Below, one piece after another: positions 15,889 to 24,121 of a stretch of DNA of 43,139 nucleotides. Made by a program: the position numbers and the translations under genes. This stretch comes from Streptomyces longispororuber (GTDB lineage: Bacteria > Actinomycetota > Actinomycetes > Streptomycetales > Streptomycetaceae), in NCBI RefSeq assembly GCF_024448165.1, contig NZ_JAMOLN010000067.1, positions 1 to 43,139 of the forward strand, in the 5' to 3' direction. The notes beneath the pieces were generated by a model. The model worked only from the letters and a program-made list of their open reading frames with translations. It made no database searches and had not been told where the DNA came from. Every line of letters begins with the position of its first letter. Positions within the stretch are counted from its first letter, which is position 1.

Positions 15889-17204
15889 GCCCGCTGCGCC
15901 CGCAGCGCGTCGCGCAGCCAGCCGTACGACGCCTTCGGCGTGCGCACCTGCGTCGCGTAGTCGACGTGGACGAGCCCGAAGCGTTTCGTGTAGCCCTCCG
16001 CCCACTCGAAGTTGTCCATCAGTGACCAGACGAAGTAGCCCCGCACGTCGACGCCCGCCGCCAACGCCCGGTGCAGCGCCCGCAGATGGCCGTCCAGGTA
16101 CGCGATCCGCTCCTGGTCGTCGACCCCCTCGTACGCGCAGCCGTTCTCGGTCACGACGAGCGGCGGCAGCCGGTCGCCGTAGCGGTCGCGGAAGCCGGTG
16201 AGGAGTTCGGTGAGTGCGTCCGGCACCACCGGCCAGTCGAAGTCCGTCACCGGATGCCCCTCGATCCTCCTGACGGAGAAGGGGAGTTCGGCGGGGAGGG
16301 TGAGGCCGGAGAACTCCACGTCGGCGGCGCCGGGCGCGCCCACCTTCGTCGGCTGGTAGAAGTTGATCCCGTACCAGTCGAGGGTCCCGTCGGAGATCAG
16401 CTTCAGATCGGCCGCGACGTCGTCGCCCGGCATCAGCTCGGCGAATCCGTCGGGGTACCGGCCGAGCAGCAGCGGGTCGGCGAAGAGCCGGTTCAGGATC
16501 ACGTCGTACAGGTCCGCCGCGGCCACGTCGGCCGGGTCCTGCGACGCGGCCCAGGTCGGGCCGTGGGAGTTGGCGATCCCGATGTCGGTCGCGCCGGCCG
16601 CGCGCAGCGCCCGCGCCGCCAGACCGTGCGCGAGGAGCTGGTGGTGGGCCACCGGCAGCGCGTCGAACAGCAGCTTCTTGCCGGGCGCGTGCTCACCGAG
16701 GGCGTGGCCCAGCACGGTGTGCTCGGCCGGTTCGTTGAGGGTGATCCACTTGTCGACCCGGTCGCCGATGCGCCCGGCGACCGTCGCCGTGTACTCGGCG
16801 AGGCGCGACGCGGTGTCCCGGTCGAGCCAGTCGAGCCCGGCGGGCAGGTCCCAGTGGAAGAGCGTCGGCACCGGGCGGACGCCCTGCGCGCACAGCTCGT
16901 CGACGAGCCGGTCGTAGAAGTCGAGGCCACCGGGGGCGAGCACCCGTGGCCAGGAGACCGAGAAGCGGTACGCGTCCACGCCCAGGTCGCGGACGAGCGC
17001 CACGTCCTCGCGGTAGCGGGCCACGTGGTCGCAGGCCACCGCCGCCGTCGAGCCGTCCCTGACCCGGCCGGGCTCCGCGGTGAAGGCGTCCCAGATCGAA
17101 GGCGTCCGTCCGTCGACGGCGCCCTCGATCTGGTGGGCCGATGTGGCGACGCCCCACAGAAAACCGGGCGGGAACGTCGGAAGCGCGTCCTGGGTGGCTG
17201 TCAT
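15885..17204 (-). CDS. Glycoside hydrolase family 1 beta-glucosidase
   Basis: A 439-residue cytosolic enzyme without a signal peptide. GH1 hallmarks: FLWGVATSAHQIEGA at the N-terminus, the acid/base Glu in TLNEP (E158), the nucleophile Glu in VTENG (E353) and the C-terminal SLMDNFEWAEGYTKRFGL. ATG 17204 is chosen because the -10 element at 17212-17217 overlaps the alternative ATG at 17216. The enzyme hydrolyses beta-glucosides such as cellobiose or aryl glucosides; the exact preference cannot be read here. First gene of an operon with the MFS and GNAT genes. Confidence 0.95.
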   Translation of the reverse strand: MTATQDALPTFPPGFLWGVATSAHQIEGAVDGRTPSIWDAFTAEPGRVRDGSTAAVACDHVARYREDVALVRDLGVDAYRFSVSWPRVLAPGGLDFYDRLVDELCAQGVRPVPTLFHWDLPAGLDWLDRDTASRLAEYTATVAGRIGDRVDKWITLNEPAEHTVLGHALGEHAPGKKLLFDALPVAHHQLLAHGLAARALRAAGATDIGIANSHGPTWAASQDPADVAAADLYDVILNRLFADPLLLGRYPDGFAELMPGDDVAADLKLISDGTLDWYGINFYQPTKVGAPGAADVEFSGLTLPAELPFSVRRIEGHPVTDFDWPVVPDALTELLTGFRDRYGDRLPPLVVTENGCAYEGVDDQERIAYLDGHLRALHRALAAGVDVRGYFVWSLMDNFEWAEGYTKRFGLVHVDYATQVRTPKASYGWLRDALRAQRA

Positions 17205-17211
17205 GGGCGCG

Positions 17212-17240
17212 ATCATCCGTACCGGTCAGTACGAAGTCAA
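17212..17240 (-). promoter_or_regulatory. Promoter with embedded operator of the beta-glucosidase operon, probably leaderless
   Basis: On the minus strand, TTGACT (17240-17235), a 17-nt spacer and GATGAT (17217-17212) make a good -35/-10 pair. The spacer contains the inverted repeat CGTAC-6-GTACG (17218-17233). Transcription should begin at about 17205, directly at the ATG (17204), and there is no ribosome binding site, so a leaderless message is likely. The repressor is not encoded next to it. Confidence 0.6.
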
Positions 17241-17290
17241 CGCCCATGCAGCGAACAGGAGTTGTGCCCTCGTTTCCCTCAGGGCTTCCC

Positions 17291-17557
17291 TCAGGCCCCT
17301 TCCTTCAGGACCCGGCTGATCAGCTTGCGCTGTTCGTCGGTGAGCCGGGGGTCCGCGCAGTACACGGTCCGCCCGTCCACGGTGATGGTGTAGCTGAATC
17401 CGTCCGGCACCCCTATGGGGGGCGTGCCCCGGCCCGCGGCCAGCGCCTTCTCGGCCAGGACCTGCCACTCGTGGGCGTCGGCCCGGCCCGCCGTGTCGAC
17501 CTCGGCGTGCCGGTCGATGCCGGCGAATCCGCCCGTGCGCGTGACGTGGATACGCAT
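17291..17557 (-). CDS. Emfourin-type inhibitor of the adjacent M4 protease
   Basis: An 88-residue protein beginning MRIHVTRTGGFAGIDRHAEVD; the RxGGFAG motif and the later LTDEQRKLISRVL stretch match the protealysin-inhibitor (emfourin) family. Emfourins are cytosolic, slow tight-binding inhibitors encoded in operons with protealysin-like proteases. The gene lies 33 nt after the stop of an M4 protease that lacks a signal peptide, the expected arrangement. It is shorter than the Serratia protein (roughly 110 residues). Function is assigned by family and context. Confidence 0.8.
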   Translation of the reverse strand: MRIHVTRTGGFAGIDRHAEVDTAGRADAHEWQVLAEKALAAGRGTPPIGVPDGFSYTITVDGRTVYCADPRLTDEQRKLISRVLKEGA

Positions 17558-17590
17558 GGGTCCCTGTCTACCCCGAAAACGGCGTGCCGG

Positions 17591-18676
17591 TCAGTGCGTG
17601 GGCACCCCGACCTGTTCCCACGCCTTCAGGACGGCCTGGTGCTCCTCGGCGCCGCCGTAGCGGGCCTGCGCGGCCTTGACCGTCGCCTTGGCGAAGTCCG
17701 CGAACGAGCAGTCCTGCTTCAGCTCGCCGCCGGTCAGCGTGTCGTACCAGATCTGCCCGGCCCGCTCCCACGCGTGCCCGCCGAGCGACTCGGCCAGGAT
17801 GTAGAACGCGTGGTTGGGGATGCCGGAGTTGATGTGCACGCCGCCGTTGTCCCGGCCGGTGCGCACGTAGTGGTCCATGTCGGCGGGCTGCGGGTCCTTG
17901 CCGAGCACGTCGTCGTCGAACGCCGTCCCCGGGGCCTTCATGGAGCGCAGGGCCACGCCTGTGACGCGCGGCGCGAGCAGCCCGGCGCCGATCAGCCAGT
18001 CGGCCTCGGCGGCGGTCTGGCCCAGCGTGTACTGCTTGATGAGCGAGCCGAAGACGTCGGACATCGACTCGTTCAGGGCACCCGGCTGGCCGAAGTACGT
18101 CAGGTTCGCCGTGTACTGGGTGACGCCGTGGGTGAGCTCGTGGCCGATGACGTCGACGGGGATGGTGAAGTCGAGGAAGATCTCGCCGTCACCGTCGCCG
18201 AACACCATCTGCTCGCCGTTCCAGAAGGCGTTGTTGTAGTCCTCGGAGTAGTGCACCGTCGCGTTCAGCGGCAGGCCGTTGCCGTCGATCGAGTAGCGGG
18301 CGAACTTCTCCAGGTACAGCTCGAAGGTGGCGCCGAGACCGGCGTACGCGCGGTTGACGGTCGCGTCCTTGCCGGGCTTGTCGCCCTCGCCGCGCACCTT
18401 GCGGCCGGGCAGGTTGGTGCCGTGCTTGGCGTCGTAGACGGTGCGGTGCGGCTTCTGCGCGGCGGCTTCGGGCGGCGGCGCCACGGAGGGTGCGCCGATG
18501 ACGGTCGTCATACGGCGGTGGGTGCGCTCGAACGCGTCGCGCTCCAGGGTCCTGCGGGCGCGGGCGGCGATCGCGGAGTCCTCGGCCTGGGCGGCCTTGT
18601 CGAGGACGTGAGGCGGCACGATGGTGCAGAACACGGGCTCGAACCCCGTCGGGTTCCCCGTTGGGTTGGCGGTCAT
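17591..18676 (-). CDS. Protealysin-like M4 metallopeptidase (thermolysin family, no signal peptide)
   Basis: A 361-residue zinc protease. HELTH (residues 179-183) supplies two zinc ligands and the catalytic Glu; GALNESMSD supplies the third ligand (E203). The substrate-binding DNGGVHINSGIPNHAFY segment is present. The N-terminus lacks a secretion signal and instead has the short protealysin-type propeptide with CTIVPPHVL at residues 17-25. ATG 18676 is used; a TTG three codons upstream is less likely. The inhibitor gene follows. Such proteases act in the cytosol or leave by a non-classical route. Confidence 0.93.
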   Translation of the reverse strand: MTANPTGNPTGFEPVFCTIVPPHVLDKAAQAEDSAIAARARRTLERDAFERTHRRMTTVIGAPSVAPPPEAAAQKPHRTVYDAKHGTNLPGRKVRGEGDKPGKDATVNRAYAGLGATFELYLEKFARYSIDGNGLPLNATVHYSEDYNNAFWNGEQMVFGDGDGEIFLDFTIPVDVIGHELTHGVTQYTANLTYFGQPGALNESMSDVFGSLIKQYTLGQTAAEADWLIGAGLLAPRVTGVALRSMKAPGTAFDDDVLGKDPQPADMDHYVRTGRDNGGVHINSGIPNHAFYILAESLGGHAWERAGQIWYDTLTGGELKQDCSFADFAKATVKAAQARYGGAEEHQAVLKAWEQVGVPTH

Positions 18677-18737
18677 GCGAGGCAATGTGGCACTGGGTCA
18701 TGCCGCTGTCACTACCTGCAACCATGATTACTGAAAT

Positions 18738-18756
18738 AGAGGTATTGATCACCTCT
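18738..18756. promoter_or_regulatory. Inverted repeat in the divergent region between the M4 protease and leuA
   Basis: AGAGGT (18738-18743) and ACCTCT (18751-18756) flank ATTGATC. The surrounding 18715-18770 is unusually A/T-rich for the window and is the likely promoter zone of both divergent transcription units. No regulator can be named. Confidence 0.4.
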
Positions 18757-18835
18757 TACCCGTTACCTGTCGGCGGTCCCGCATACTGATACGGGCCTCC
18801 GCATCCGGAGCGGCTGGGCTAAGGTGCTGAGCATC

Positions 18836-18883
18836 ATGCGATTCGGGCTGCTTCTCCTTAGCTGCCGCGGCGAGGGCCTGTAG
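18836..18883 (+). CDS. leuL: Leucine leader peptide of the leuA attenuator
   Basis: A 15-codon open frame, MRFGLLLLSCRGEGL, with four consecutive Leu codons (CTG CTT CTC CTT) and a final Leu codon before TAG. AAGG at 18821-18824 may serve as its ribosome binding site. It lies 81 nt before leuA. Ribosome pausing at the Leu run when leucyl-tRNA is scarce would change folding of the downstream hairpins. Leu-rich leaders before leuA are known in actinomycetes. Confidence 0.85.
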   Translation: MRFGLLLLSCRGEGL

Positions 18884-18942
18884 TCGAGGCCGACCCCCTC
18901 CCCGCGGAGTTTGGCGTTGCGCCGTCGGCCGCCTTACCGGCC
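18865..18942 (+). terminator. Candidate attenuator hairpins before leuA
   Basis: CCGCGG (18865-18870) and GAGGG (18872-18876) pair with CCCTC (18896-18900) and CCGCGG (18902-18907), leaving one C-C mismatch. The left arm overlaps the end of the leader peptide frame, so a stalled ribosome would influence it. A second hairpin, GGCCG-6-CGGCC, lies at 18927-18942 just before the leuA ribosome binding site (18949-18954). No T run is visible, so the mechanism could act on termination or on translation. Confidence 0.5.
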
Positions 18943-18964
18943 ACCTCTGAGGAGCCCCCGCATC

Positions 18965-20686
18965 ATGCCGAACCGCCAGCAGCCCAGCAGCATGCCGATC
19001 CGCAAGTACGGCCAGTACGACCAGGTCGACATCGCCGACCGCACCTGGCCGAACCGCCGGATCACCACCGCTCCCCGCTGGCTCTCCACCGACCTGCGTG
19101 ACGGCAACCAGGCCCTGATCGACCCGATGTCGCCCGAGCGCAAGCGCCGGATGTTCGACCAGCTGGTCAAGATGGGCTACAAGGAGATCGAGGTCGGTTT
19201 CCCCGCCTCCGGCCAGACCGACTTCGACTTCGTACGTTCGATCATCGAAGACCCGGCCGCCATCCCGGACGACGTCACGATCTCCGTACTGACCCAGGCC
19301 CGCGAGGACCTGATCGAGCGGACCGTCGAGTCCCTGAAGGGCGCGAAGCGCGCGACGGTCCACCTGTACAACGCGACGGCGCCGGTCTTCCGCCGGGTCG
19401 TCTTCCGCGGCTCCAAGGACGACATCAAGCAGATCGCCGTCGACGGCACGCGGCTGGTCATGGAGTACGCGGAGAAGCTGCTGGGCCCCGAGACGGAGTT
19501 CGGCTACCAGTACTCCCCGGAGATCTTCACCGACACCGAGCTGGACTTCGCCCTGGAGGTCTGCGAGGCCGTCATGGACGTCTACCAGCCGGGTCCGGGC
19601 CGCGAGATCATCCTCAACCTGCCCGCCACGGTGGAGCGTTCGACGCCCTCCACGCACGCGGACCGCTTCGAGTGGATGCACCGCAACCTGACCCGCCGCG
19701 AGCACGTGGTCCTCTCCGTCCACCCGCACAACGACCGGGGCACCGCCGTCGCCGCCGCCGAGCTGGCCGTGATGGCCGGCGCCGACCGCGTCGAGGGCTG
19801 CCTGTTCGGCCAGGGCGAGCGGACCGGCAACGTCGACCTGGTGACGCTGGGCATGAACCTGTTCTCGCAGGGCGTCGACCCGCAGATCGACTTCTCCGAC
19901 ATCGACGAGATCCGTCGCACGTGGGAGTACTGCAACCAGATGGAGGTCCACCCGCGCCACCCGTACGTGGGCGACCTGGTCTACACGTCCTTCTCCGGCT
20001 CCCACCAGGACGCCATCAAGAAGGGCTTCGACGCGATGGAGGCCGACGCGGCCGCCAAGGGCGTCACGGTGGACGACATCGAGTGGGCCGTCCCGTACCT
20101 GCCGATCGACCCGAAGGACGTCGGCCGCTCCTACGAGGCCGTCATCCGCGTCAACTCGCAGTCCGGCAAGGGCGGCATCGCGTACGTCCTGAAGAACGAC
20201 CACAGCCTGGACCTGCCGCGCCGGATGCAGGTCGAGTTCTCCAAGGTCATCCAGGCGAAGACGGACGCCGAGGGCGGCGAGGTCACGCCCAAGGAGATCT
20301 GGAGCACCTTCCAGGACGAGTACCTGCCCAACCCGGACAACCCGTGGGGCCGCATCCAGGTCAAGACCGGCCAGACCACGACCGACACGGACGGCGTCGA
20401 CACGCTGACCGTCGAGGCCGAGGTGGACGGCGCCGAGCAGGTCCTGGTGGGCACCGGCAACGGTCCGATCTCCGCGTTCTTCCACGCGCTGCAGGGCATC
20501 GGCGTCGACGCCCGGCTGCTGGACTACCAGGAGCACACGATGAGCGAGGGCGCCTCCGCGGTCGCCGCCTCGTACATCGAGGTCGCCATCGAGGACAAGG
20601 TTCTCTGGGGCATCGGCATCGACGCGAATACGACACGTGCGTCGCTGAAGGCCGTCGTCTCCGCGGTCAACCGCGCGGCCCGCTGA
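18965..20686 (+). CDS. leuA: 2-isopropylmalate synthase
   Basis: A 573-residue enzyme that condenses acetyl-CoA with 2-ketoisovalerate, the committed step of leucine synthesis. LSTDLRDGNQALIDPMS carries the catalytic Arg and metal-binding Asp; VHPHNDRGTAVAAAEL carries the HxH metal ligands; GCLFGQGERTGNVDL is the Gly-rich signature. The C-terminal regulatory domain, the leucine-feedback site in this family, follows from about residue 440. ATG 18965 has GAGGAG at 18949-18954. It is preceded by a leucine leader peptide and followed by a strong terminator. Confidence 0.97.
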   Translation: MPNRQQPSSMPIRKYGQYDQVDIADRTWPNRRITTAPRWLSTDLRDGNQALIDPMSPERKRRMFDQLVKMGYKEIEVGFPASGQTDFDFVRSIIEDPAAIPDDVTISVLTQAREDLIERTVESLKGAKRATVHLYNATAPVFRRVVFRGSKDDIKQIAVDGTRLVMEYAEKLLGPETEFGYQYSPEIFTDTELDFALEVCEAVMDVYQPGPGREIILNLPATVERSTPSTHADRFEWMHRNLTRREHVVLSVHPHNDRGTAVAAAELAVMAGADRVEGCLFGQGERTGNVDLVTLGMNLFSQGVDPQIDFSDIDEIRRTWEYCNQMEVHPRHPYVGDLVYTSFSGSHQDAIKKGFDAMEADAAAKGVTVDDIEWAVPYLPIDPKDVGRSYEAVIRVNSQSGKGGIAYVLKNDHSLDLPRRMQVEFSKVIQAKTDAEGGEVTPKEIWSTFQDEYLPNPDNPWGRIQVKTGQTTTDTDGVDTLTVEAEVDGAEQVLVGTGNGPISAFFHALQGIGVDARLLDYQEHTMSEGASAVAASYIEVAIEDKVLWGIGIDANTTRASLKAVVSAVNRAAR

Positions 20687-20707
20687 CCCTGGTGAGCTGG
20701 TAGTTCC

Positions 20708-20750
20708 CGGCCCCGTACACCTTTTGTGGGTGTGCGGGGCCGTGTCGTTT
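20708..20750 (+). terminator. Rho-independent-type terminator after leuA
   Basis: GGCCCCG (20709-20715) pairs with CGGGGCC (20735-20741), and ACACC (20717-20721) with GGTGT (20729-20733), around a T-rich loop. A short T-containing tail (GTGTCGTTT) follows. It begins 22 nt after the leuA stop. Confidence 0.75.
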
Positions 20751-20776
20751 CTCGGCCAGCGGGCAGGGGTCCCGTG

Positions 20777-20795
20777 ACCTTGGCGTGACCAAGGT
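20777..20795. promoter_or_regulatory. 7-bp inverted repeat upstream of the TerB-like gene
   Basis: ACCTTGG (20777-20783) and CCAAGGT (20789-20795) flank CGTGA. It is 78 nt before the start codon in a short leader region without other genes and may be an operator or part of the promoter. The regulator is unknown. Confidence 0.4.
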
Positions 20796-20872
20796 ACTGA
20801 CGTCGCATCAACAATGTGGCTAACATCACGCCAACGCCGCGATGTTGCGGTGCCGTTACGGAGGTGTGCGAC

Positions 20873-21571
20873 GTGCTGCCGATCTGGGGACGTATGCGAC
20901 GAAACGGGCTCTCGCGGGTTCTGGGCGTGCACACCGCATGGACCACCGTCGGCGACGGGGAGTTCTTCTGCCCCGGCTGCGGTGGCGACCGCAACTACCA
21001 GCGCCGTACCGGCCGTCGGCGTTTCACCGTGCTCGGGGTGCCCGTCGTGCCGCGCGGTGAGGCGGGGCCCGTCGTCCAATGCGCGGCGTGCGAGGGGCGG
21101 TTCGGGATGGACGCGCTCGACCACCCGACCACGCACCGGTTCTCCGCGATGCTCAGGGACGCCGTCCACACGGTGGTCCTCGCCGTCCTCTCGGTGGGCG
21201 GCTCCGCCACCCGGCCGTCCCTCGAATGTGCGGTGGGTACGCTGCGGGGGGCCGGGTTCGAGGACTGTTCCGAGGCCCAACTCGCGGCGCTCGTCGAGGC
21301 GTTGGTGAACGATGCGGGGCGGATGCCGGAGCACGTCGGGCCGGGGGCCGGGCTCGCGATCGAGCTCCACGAGGCGCTCGATCCGCTCGCGCCTCATCTT
21401 GCGCCGGCCGGGCGGGAGTCGTTGCTGCTGCAAGGGGCGCGGATCGCGTTGGCGGACGGGCCGTACTCGGCGGGGGAGCGGGATGTTCTCGGCACGGTGG
21501 GCGCTGCGCTGACCATGTGTGTCGACGAGGTCAACCAGTTGCTGGTCGCCGCGGCGCGTACGCCCAGCTAG
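20873..21571 (+). CDS. TerB-like protein with N-terminal zinc ribbon
   Basis: A 232-residue cytosolic protein. Residues 30-80 form a zinc ribbon with C33-x2-C36 and C70-x2-C73 around a basic RRTGRRR stretch. The rest is helical and ends in a TerB/DjlA-type module (RESLLLQGARIALADGPYSAGERDVLGTVGAAL), whose Asp-rich turn resembles tellurite-resistance TerB. The GTG at 20873 is preferred over upstream starts because GGAGGT at 20860-20865 has 7-nt spacing. A gene of this type next to leuA is common in streptomycetes. Its function is unknown. Confidence 0.85.
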   Translation: MLPIWGRMRRNGLSRVLGVHTAWTTVGDGEFFCPGCGGDRNYQRRTGRRRFTVLGVPVVPRGEAGPVVQCAACEGRFGMDALDHPTTHRFSAMLRDAVHTVVLAVLSVGGSATRPSLECAVGTLRGAGFEDCSEAQLAALVEALVNDAGRMPEHVGPGAGLAIELHEALDPLAPHLAPAGRESLLLQGARIALADGPYSAGERDVLGTVGAALTMCVDEVNQLLVAAARTPS

Positions 21572-21642
21572 GCGCTGCCGCGTCGCCGTCGGTCCGTTGC
21601 CGGGCGCCGGTTGCGTCTGCCGTGCGGGGCTGTCGTTGCGGG

Positions 21643-21781
21643 CTGCGGCCCGGTGGGGCTTCTCGCGCAGTTCCCCGCGCCCCTGGAAGGCATGCGCTGC
21701 GCGCAGCCTTCCCCTCCTGAGCGAGCGGAGCTCGCTTCAGGGGCGCGGGGAACTGCGCGACCAGCCCCCGCCGGGTCGCAG
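21643..21781. repeat. Long inverted repeat made of two opposed copies of the dispersed repeat
   Basis: CCGGTGGGGCTTCTCGCGCA and onward (21650-21684) is the near-perfect reverse complement of 21739-21774. The pairing extends outward through CTGCG/CGCAG to 21643 and 21781. The 54-nt centre holds its own GC hairpin (GAGCGAGCGGAGCTCGCTTC region). It lies in the 386-nt gap between the TerB-like and MMPL genes and probably acts as a bidirectional terminator. Confidence 0.75.
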
Positions 21782-21819
21782 ATCGTGATGAGAGGGGACC
21801 CCCGCGGCGGTATCGGCCG

Positions 21820-21837
21820 CTACTCCCGGGGGAGTAG
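21820..21837. promoter_or_regulatory. Inverted repeat upstream of the MMPL transporter
   Basis: CTACTCC (21820-21826) and GGAGTAG (21831-21837) flank CGGG, 121 nt before the MMPL start. It is a candidate operator for the MMPL-kinase-regulator unit, possibly for the response regulator encoded there. The rest of 21838-21957 shows only the GGGAGG ribosome binding site at 21945-21950. Confidence 0.4.
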
Positions 21838-21957
21838 TCGGGCGGGCGGGTCGCCCTGCGCAGTAGCTCTCAACTCGATCCGTCGGGCGACGAAGCACGG
21901 GGCTTCCGGTCGGAGTCTGGTCGTAGCCGATTCCGATCGAGAGAGGGAGGCCCACCC

Positions 21958-24063
21958 ATGGGGGGACCGCCTGGAACAACCGCGCGGCGCCGCAGGCACG
22001 CCGTGCCCTGGACGTTGCTGGCGCTGTGGGTCGCCGTGCTCGCCCTCGCGGGACCGTTCGCCGGCAAACTCGGCGACGTACAGAAGGACCGGGCCGTCGA
22101 CTACCTGCCGGCGAGCGCCGACTCGACGCAGGTCGCGAAGATCCAGGACCGGCTGCCGGGCGGGGAGACGACCGAGCTGGTGCTCGTGTACCACCGGGAC
22201 GGTGGGCTGACCGCGGCGGACCGGGAGGCGGCCGGTGGTCAAGTTGCCTCCATTGAGAGGGAGTTCGAGCTCGCCGCGGCGCCGGAGGGAGTGCCGTCGA
22301 AGAGTGGTGACACCCTCATGTACCCCGTCGCCAGCAACGCGCCCGGCCAGGACGAGAAGCTCCGCGACGCCTTCGTGAACGACGTGCGGGACATCGCCCA
22401 CGACACCGACGCCGGGATGAGCGTGGAGGTCGGCGGGCCGGGGGCGCTGGCCACCGACGCCAGTGAGGTCTACCAGTCCCTCGACGGGCCGCTGCTCTAC
22501 ACGACCGTCGCCGTCGTCGCCCTGCTGCTGATCCTGATCTACCGCAGCCCGTTCCTGTGGCTCGTCCCGCTCGCCGTCGCCGGGGTCGCCGACTTCCTGT
22601 CGATGGGCGTCTCGTACGGGCTGCACCAGGCCTTCGGCACCACCATCAGCGGCCAGAGCTCCGGCGTCATGACCATCCTCGTGTTCGGGGCCGGTACCGA
22701 CTACGCGCTGCTCATCGTGTCCCGGTACCGGGAGGAGCTGCGCCGCGTCGAGCGCCCGTACGACGCCATGCGCGCCGCCCTGCGCGGCTGCGGGCCCGCC
22801 GTGCTCGCCTCGTCGGGAACGGTCGCCGCGGGCCTGCTGTGCCTGCTCGCCGCCGACCTCAACTCCTCGCGCGGCATGGGCCCGCTGGGCGCCGTGGGCG
22901 TGCTGTGCGCGCTCGTCGCCATGCTGACCCTGCTGCCGGCCGTCCTCGTGCTGCTCGGCCGGCGCGTGTTCTGGCCGCTCGTCCCGGCGTTCGGCTCGCA
23001 GCCGAAGGAACGCAAGTCGCTGTTCTCCGCGATGGGCTCGTCGGCGGGCCGCAGGCCGCTCACCGTCCTCGGCGTCGGGGCCGTGCTGCTGGGCGCCCTG
23101 GCCCTGGGCGCGCTCAACCTGCCCGGCGCCGTCAAGCAGGAGGACTCCTTCACCAACACCCCGGACTCCGTCGCCGCGATGAAGACCCTCGCCGCCGCCT
23201 ACCCGGAGACCGGCACCCAGCCGATCACCGTCATCGCCCCGACCGGCGGCGCCGACGAGGCGGTGCGGACCGCACGCGACACCGCGGGCGTCACCGACGC
23301 CCGGCGCGGCCGCAGCGGCGACGGCTGGACCGAGATCAGCGTCGTCGCCGAGGCCGCGCCGCAGAGCGCCGCCGAGACCGCCACCATCGAGGCGCTGCGC
23401 GACGGCCTCGACGGACAGGGCGCCTACGTCGGCGGGCCCAGCGCCGAACAGCTCGACCTGAAGGACACCAACGCCCGCGACCGGCTCGTCGTCGTGCCGA
23501 TCGTGCTCGCCGCCGTGCTGCTGGTCCTGGTCGCCCTGCTGCGCAGTCTGGTCGCGCCGCTGCTACTGCTCGTCGCCGTGGTCGCCGTGTGGGGCGCCGC
23601 GCTCGGCATCGGCGGGCTCGTCTTCGGGCCGGTGTTCGGCTTCGAGGGGACGGACCCCGGACTCGGGCTGCTCTCCTTCGTCTTCCTCGTCGCCCTGGGC
23701 GTCGACTACGGGATCTTCCTGATGCACCGGATGCGGGAGGAGGTGAAGGCGGGCGCCGAGACGGGGGCCGCGGCCCTCACGGCGCTGCGCACCACCGGAG
23801 GGGTGATCGCCTCCGCCGGACTCGTGCTGGCCGCGACGTTCGCCGTGCTCACCAACATGCCGCTGGTCCAACTCGTCGAGCTGGGCTTCGTCATCGCGGT
23901 CGGCGTCCTCCTGGACACCTTCCTCGTACGGACCTATCTGGTGACGTCGGCGAGTCTCGCGCTCGGCCGCACGGTGTGGTGGCCGGGACCGCTGGCCCGG
24001 CGACGGCCGCAGACGCCCGCCGCTCCGCCCGCCGAGGAACCCGCCCTCACCCCTGCCCCCTGA
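21958..24063 (+). CDS. MMPL-family RND transporter
   Basis: A 701-residue membrane protein with the two-fold RND layout: one N-terminal helix (about residues 14-38), an extracytoplasmic domain, five to six helices, a second extracytoplasmic domain and a final helix bundle. Both halves carry the MMPL signature, VFGAGTDYALLIVSRYREE and LVALGVDYGIFLMHRMREE, with the Asp-Tyr pair used for proton coupling. GGGAGG at 21945-21950 gives 7-nt spacing. MMPL proteins export lipids, siderophores or antibiotics. The two-component pair starts 58 nt downstream and probably forms one operon with it. Confidence 0.93.
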   Translation: MGGPPGTTARRRRHAVPWTLLALWVAVLALAGPFAGKLGDVQKDRAVDYLPASADSTQVAKIQDRLPGGETTELVLVYHRDGGLTAADREAAGGQVASIEREFELAAAPEGVPSKSGDTLMYPVASNAPGQDEKLRDAFVNDVRDIAHDTDAGMSVEVGGPGALATDASEVYQSLDGPLLYTTVAVVALLLILIYRSPFLWLVPLAVAGVADFLSMGVSYGLHQAFGTTISGQSSGVMTILVFGAGTDYALLIVSRYREELRRVERPYDAMRAALRGCGPAVLASSGTVAAGLLCLLAADLNSSRGMGPLGAVGVLCALVAMLTLLPAVLVLLGRRVFWPLVPAFGSQPKERKSLFSAMGSSAGRRPLTVLGVGAVLLGALALGALNLPGAVKQEDSFTNTPDSVAAMKTLAAAYPETGTQPITVIAPTGGADEAVRTARDTAGVTDARRGRSGDGWTEISVVAEAAPQSAAETATIEALRDGLDGQGAYVGGPSAEQLDLKDTNARDRLVVVPIVLAAVLLVLVALLRSLVAPLLLLVAVVAVWGAALGIGGLVFGPVFGFEGTDPGLGLLSFVFLVALGVDYGIFLMHRMREEVKAGAETGAAALTALRTTGGVIASAGLVLAATFAVLTNMPLVQLVELGFVIAVGVLLDTFLVRTYLVTSASLALGRTVWWPGPLARRRPQTPAAPPAEEPALTPAP

Positions 24064-24121
24064 ACGGAACCCGGGCGCCCCTCCCTGCCGGAGGGGCGCC
24101 CTCCTGACGGAAGATGAACCG

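Noticed and set aside
18749..21433. An 894-codon minus-strand frame opposite leuA and the TerB-like gene
   Set aside because: No family features, antisense to clear genes, and its composition mirrors the GC bias of leuA.
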